Below are positions 62,748 to 64,000 of a stretch of DNA of 64,000 bases, one piece after another. The position numbers were made by a program, and so were the translations under genes. The stretch lies in contig NZ_JACJSF010000038.1 in NCBI RefSeq assembly GCF_014698035.1, forward strand, positions 1 through 64,000, given 5' to 3'. The stretch's first letter is position 1; every line of letters begins with the position of its first letter. Below the pieces are notes generated by a model. That model ran no database searches. It was not told the DNA's origin and was given only the letters and a program-made list of their open reading frames with translations. This DNA comes from Desmonostoc muscorum FACHB-395 (lineage in GTDB: Bacteria; Cyanobacteriota; Cyanobacteriia; Cyanobacteriales; Nostocaceae).

Positions 62748-64000
62748 ATGAATACGGTAAAAATTGAGAATGCGCCCGGACTCTCACATCATGGCGCACT
62801 ACTGAATAATTCAGATCCCCAGATTATAGCACAGTCAGCCACAGGGGAGCAAGATTTAGCAGCACGCAATACCAAAACTGCCAGCAGCACCCAAAAAAAA
62901 GGACAGCAGAACCGATTTGAGAGTTATGAAGATTTCCAAGCCTATATTCGTAAGTCCTTCATTGAAGGAAGTGGCATTCACCCGGAAATTTTCGATGCCT
63001 GTGTAGAGTTTCACCAAGACATTGAATGTGGGGCGGGGGGCGATGTAGAAACACCCATACATGACGCATTGGGATGGGAATACAAGCGATTCAGACATCA
63101 AGCCAATGAGCCATTGTACGCGGCATTTCTTCTTAATGAAGACAAGAGCGTATGGCAAGTAGTCGTCAGCATTTGGGACATTGAAAAGCAGCGCCCATAC
63201 AAATACTTTGCTCCAAAAGGAGATGGCAATCGTGCATTCCTGCCCCCCCTCCCAATAGGAGTACGCCAACTCATCGCCCAGAAATCTGGCTTGGATGTGC
63301 CGATGTTTGGTATTTTCTGGCAATGGGTGAAAGAGTCAGTGAATGAGGTTGGAGCTACGGAAGGAGGTAAAAAGACCCTTAGCGCCCTATCTCACGGACA
63401 CATCATGATTGGGCTGTATGGCTGTGAATGTGGCGCACCGGGAAGACCTCCCGCTCTGATACCGGACTTAGCGGGCTTTGTCGGCCCTGGTTCAACATTG
63501 GTCATAGCCTTTGATCAAGATGAAAAACCAACAGCCGTCAAAGCAGTCAACAGGGGGATAAGAAAGCTAAAACTTGTACTTCAAAACCTGGGTGCGTACC
63601 TTGCTATTGTTGAATGGAGTCCCAAAGATGGCAAAGGATTGGACGATTTGATCGTGAACAAAGGAGTTGACGCTTTTGACGATGCCTACAATAAGGCAAT
63701 CGCTTACATGGAGTCACAATTTGCTGTTTCAAAGGACTCCTCAACCGACAAAAGACCGACTGCGGACATAATCAGCCGGGAGATAGCCGAAGAATTCCGA
63801 GATCGCCTAGCTTACAACAATGAAGCTAGGCAGTGGATGCACTACGAGATCAAGTTACCTGGGGTATGGTCAGGGGAAACTGAAGAAGCCATAGAGATGA
63901 TTGTTTATCAAATCATCACTGCTAGGGGCATCGAGGGCTATAGCACCCACAGCTACATTACTAATATTGTCAAGTTCCTGCGATCGCAACTTTTTGTGCG
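62748..64000 (+). CDS. DUF3854/TOPRIM-like plasmid replication protein, partial
   Basis: Over 417 residues, continuing past the window edge with no stop. ATG 62748 with AGGAG. Central core HIMIGLYGCECGAPGRPPAL, then GPGSTLVIAFDQDEKPTAVKAVN with the D-x-D acidic motif of TOPRIM-like DUF3854 proteins, and KDGKGLDDLIVNKG. These proteins act in initiation of cyanobacterial plasmid replication; a P-loop/D5-type helicase probably follows outside the window. Likely the main replication protein of this replicon. Confidence 0.75.
   Translation, partial: MNTVKIENAPGLSHHGALLNNSDPQIIAQSATGEQDLAARNTKTASSTQKKGQQNRFESYEDFQAYIRKSFIEGSGIHPEIFDACVEFHQDIECGAGGDVETPIHDALGWEYKRFRHQANEPLYAAFLLNEDKSVWQVVVSIWDIEKQRPYKYFAPKGDGNRAFLPPLPIGVRQLIAQKSGLDVPMFGIFWQWVKESVNEVGATEGGKKTLSALSHGHIMIGLYGCECGAPGRPPALIPDLAGFVGPGSTLVIAFDQDEKPTAVKAVNRGIRKLKLVLQNLGAYLAIVEWSPKDGKGLDDLIVNKGVDAFDDAYNKAIAYMESQFAVSKDSSTDKRPTADIISREIAEEFRDRLAYNNEARQWMHYEIKLPGVWSGETEEAIEMIVYQIITARGIEGYSTHSYITNIVKFLRSQLFV

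Noticed and set aside
1..64000. tRNA or rRNA genes
   Set aside because: No stretch with tRNA-like cloverleaf (GGTTCRANYCC with matching arms) or rRNA signature was recognised; a tRNAscan run would settle it.

Overview
The window reads as part of a large accessory replicon (plasmid) of a filamentous, probably Nostocales, cyanobacterium. The reasons are frequent HIP1 octamers (GCGATCGC), large STAND ATPases with kinesin-light-chain-type TPRs, pentapeptide-repeat and NACHT proteins, a P4-type primase, a DUF3854-like replication protein, two partition-type modules, a MOBP relaxase with MobC, and many recombinases and nested mobile elements. I see no rRNA, tRNA, ribosomal-protein or core-metabolism gene and no CRISPR array.

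Layout. 1-7.7 kb: end of an excisionase-like gene, two convergent putative RNases (HEPN and PIN) with repeated C-terminal tails, then an NB-ARC/TPR gene with a small partner. 8.1-13.9 kb: a large divergent tyrosine recombinase and an alpha/beta-hydrolase plus NB-ARC/TPR locus that looks like one frameshifted gene. 13.9-17.6 kb: a 1152-residue primase/helicase. 18.6-24.8 kb: module A, with an RHH protein, an actin-like ATPase, small proteins, membrane proteins and a membrane-anchored P-loop ATPase. 24.9-31 kb: small cargo genes (GNAT, secreted protein, PLD-like), an integrase remnant split by a one-gene insert, and an intact tyrosine recombinase. 30.9-34.3 kb: a DUF4365-like pair, parA with a parB-like partner and iterons, and a serine recombinase. 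34.8-39.9 kb: an ISL3-like element interrupted by a 3.1-kb TniA/TniB-type transposon with 255-bp terminal inverted repeats. 40.7-48.4 kb: NACHT, pentapeptide and NB-ARC genes. 50-56.2 kb: relaxase, cytidine deaminase, MobC, a probable oriT and a TraK/L/M-like operon. 56.6-61.9 kb: module B, a second actin-like/membrane/ATPase set on the minus strand. 62.1-64 kb: small regulators, a structured leader and the start of a replication protein.

How the genes work together. Replication (62.7 kb onward, 13.9-17.4 kb), partition (ParA at 32-33 kb, actin-like genes at 19 and 61 kb) and mobilisation (50-56 kb) form the plasmid backbone. The rest is mobile cargo dominated by NLR-like signal-transducing ATPases and nucleases of the kind used in anti-phage or programmed-death responses. 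The three most notable observations are these. Modules A and B are parallel copies of an apparently uncharacterised actin plus membrane-ATPase system. Two NLR/TPR loci are each bracketed by inverted copies of the same roughly 35-bp repeat. Two NLR loci carry Asn/Gly/Gln-rich motif pairs, shared with the neighbouring gene, that resemble amyloid signalling motifs. All family assignments come from reading motifs by eye; no database search was run.
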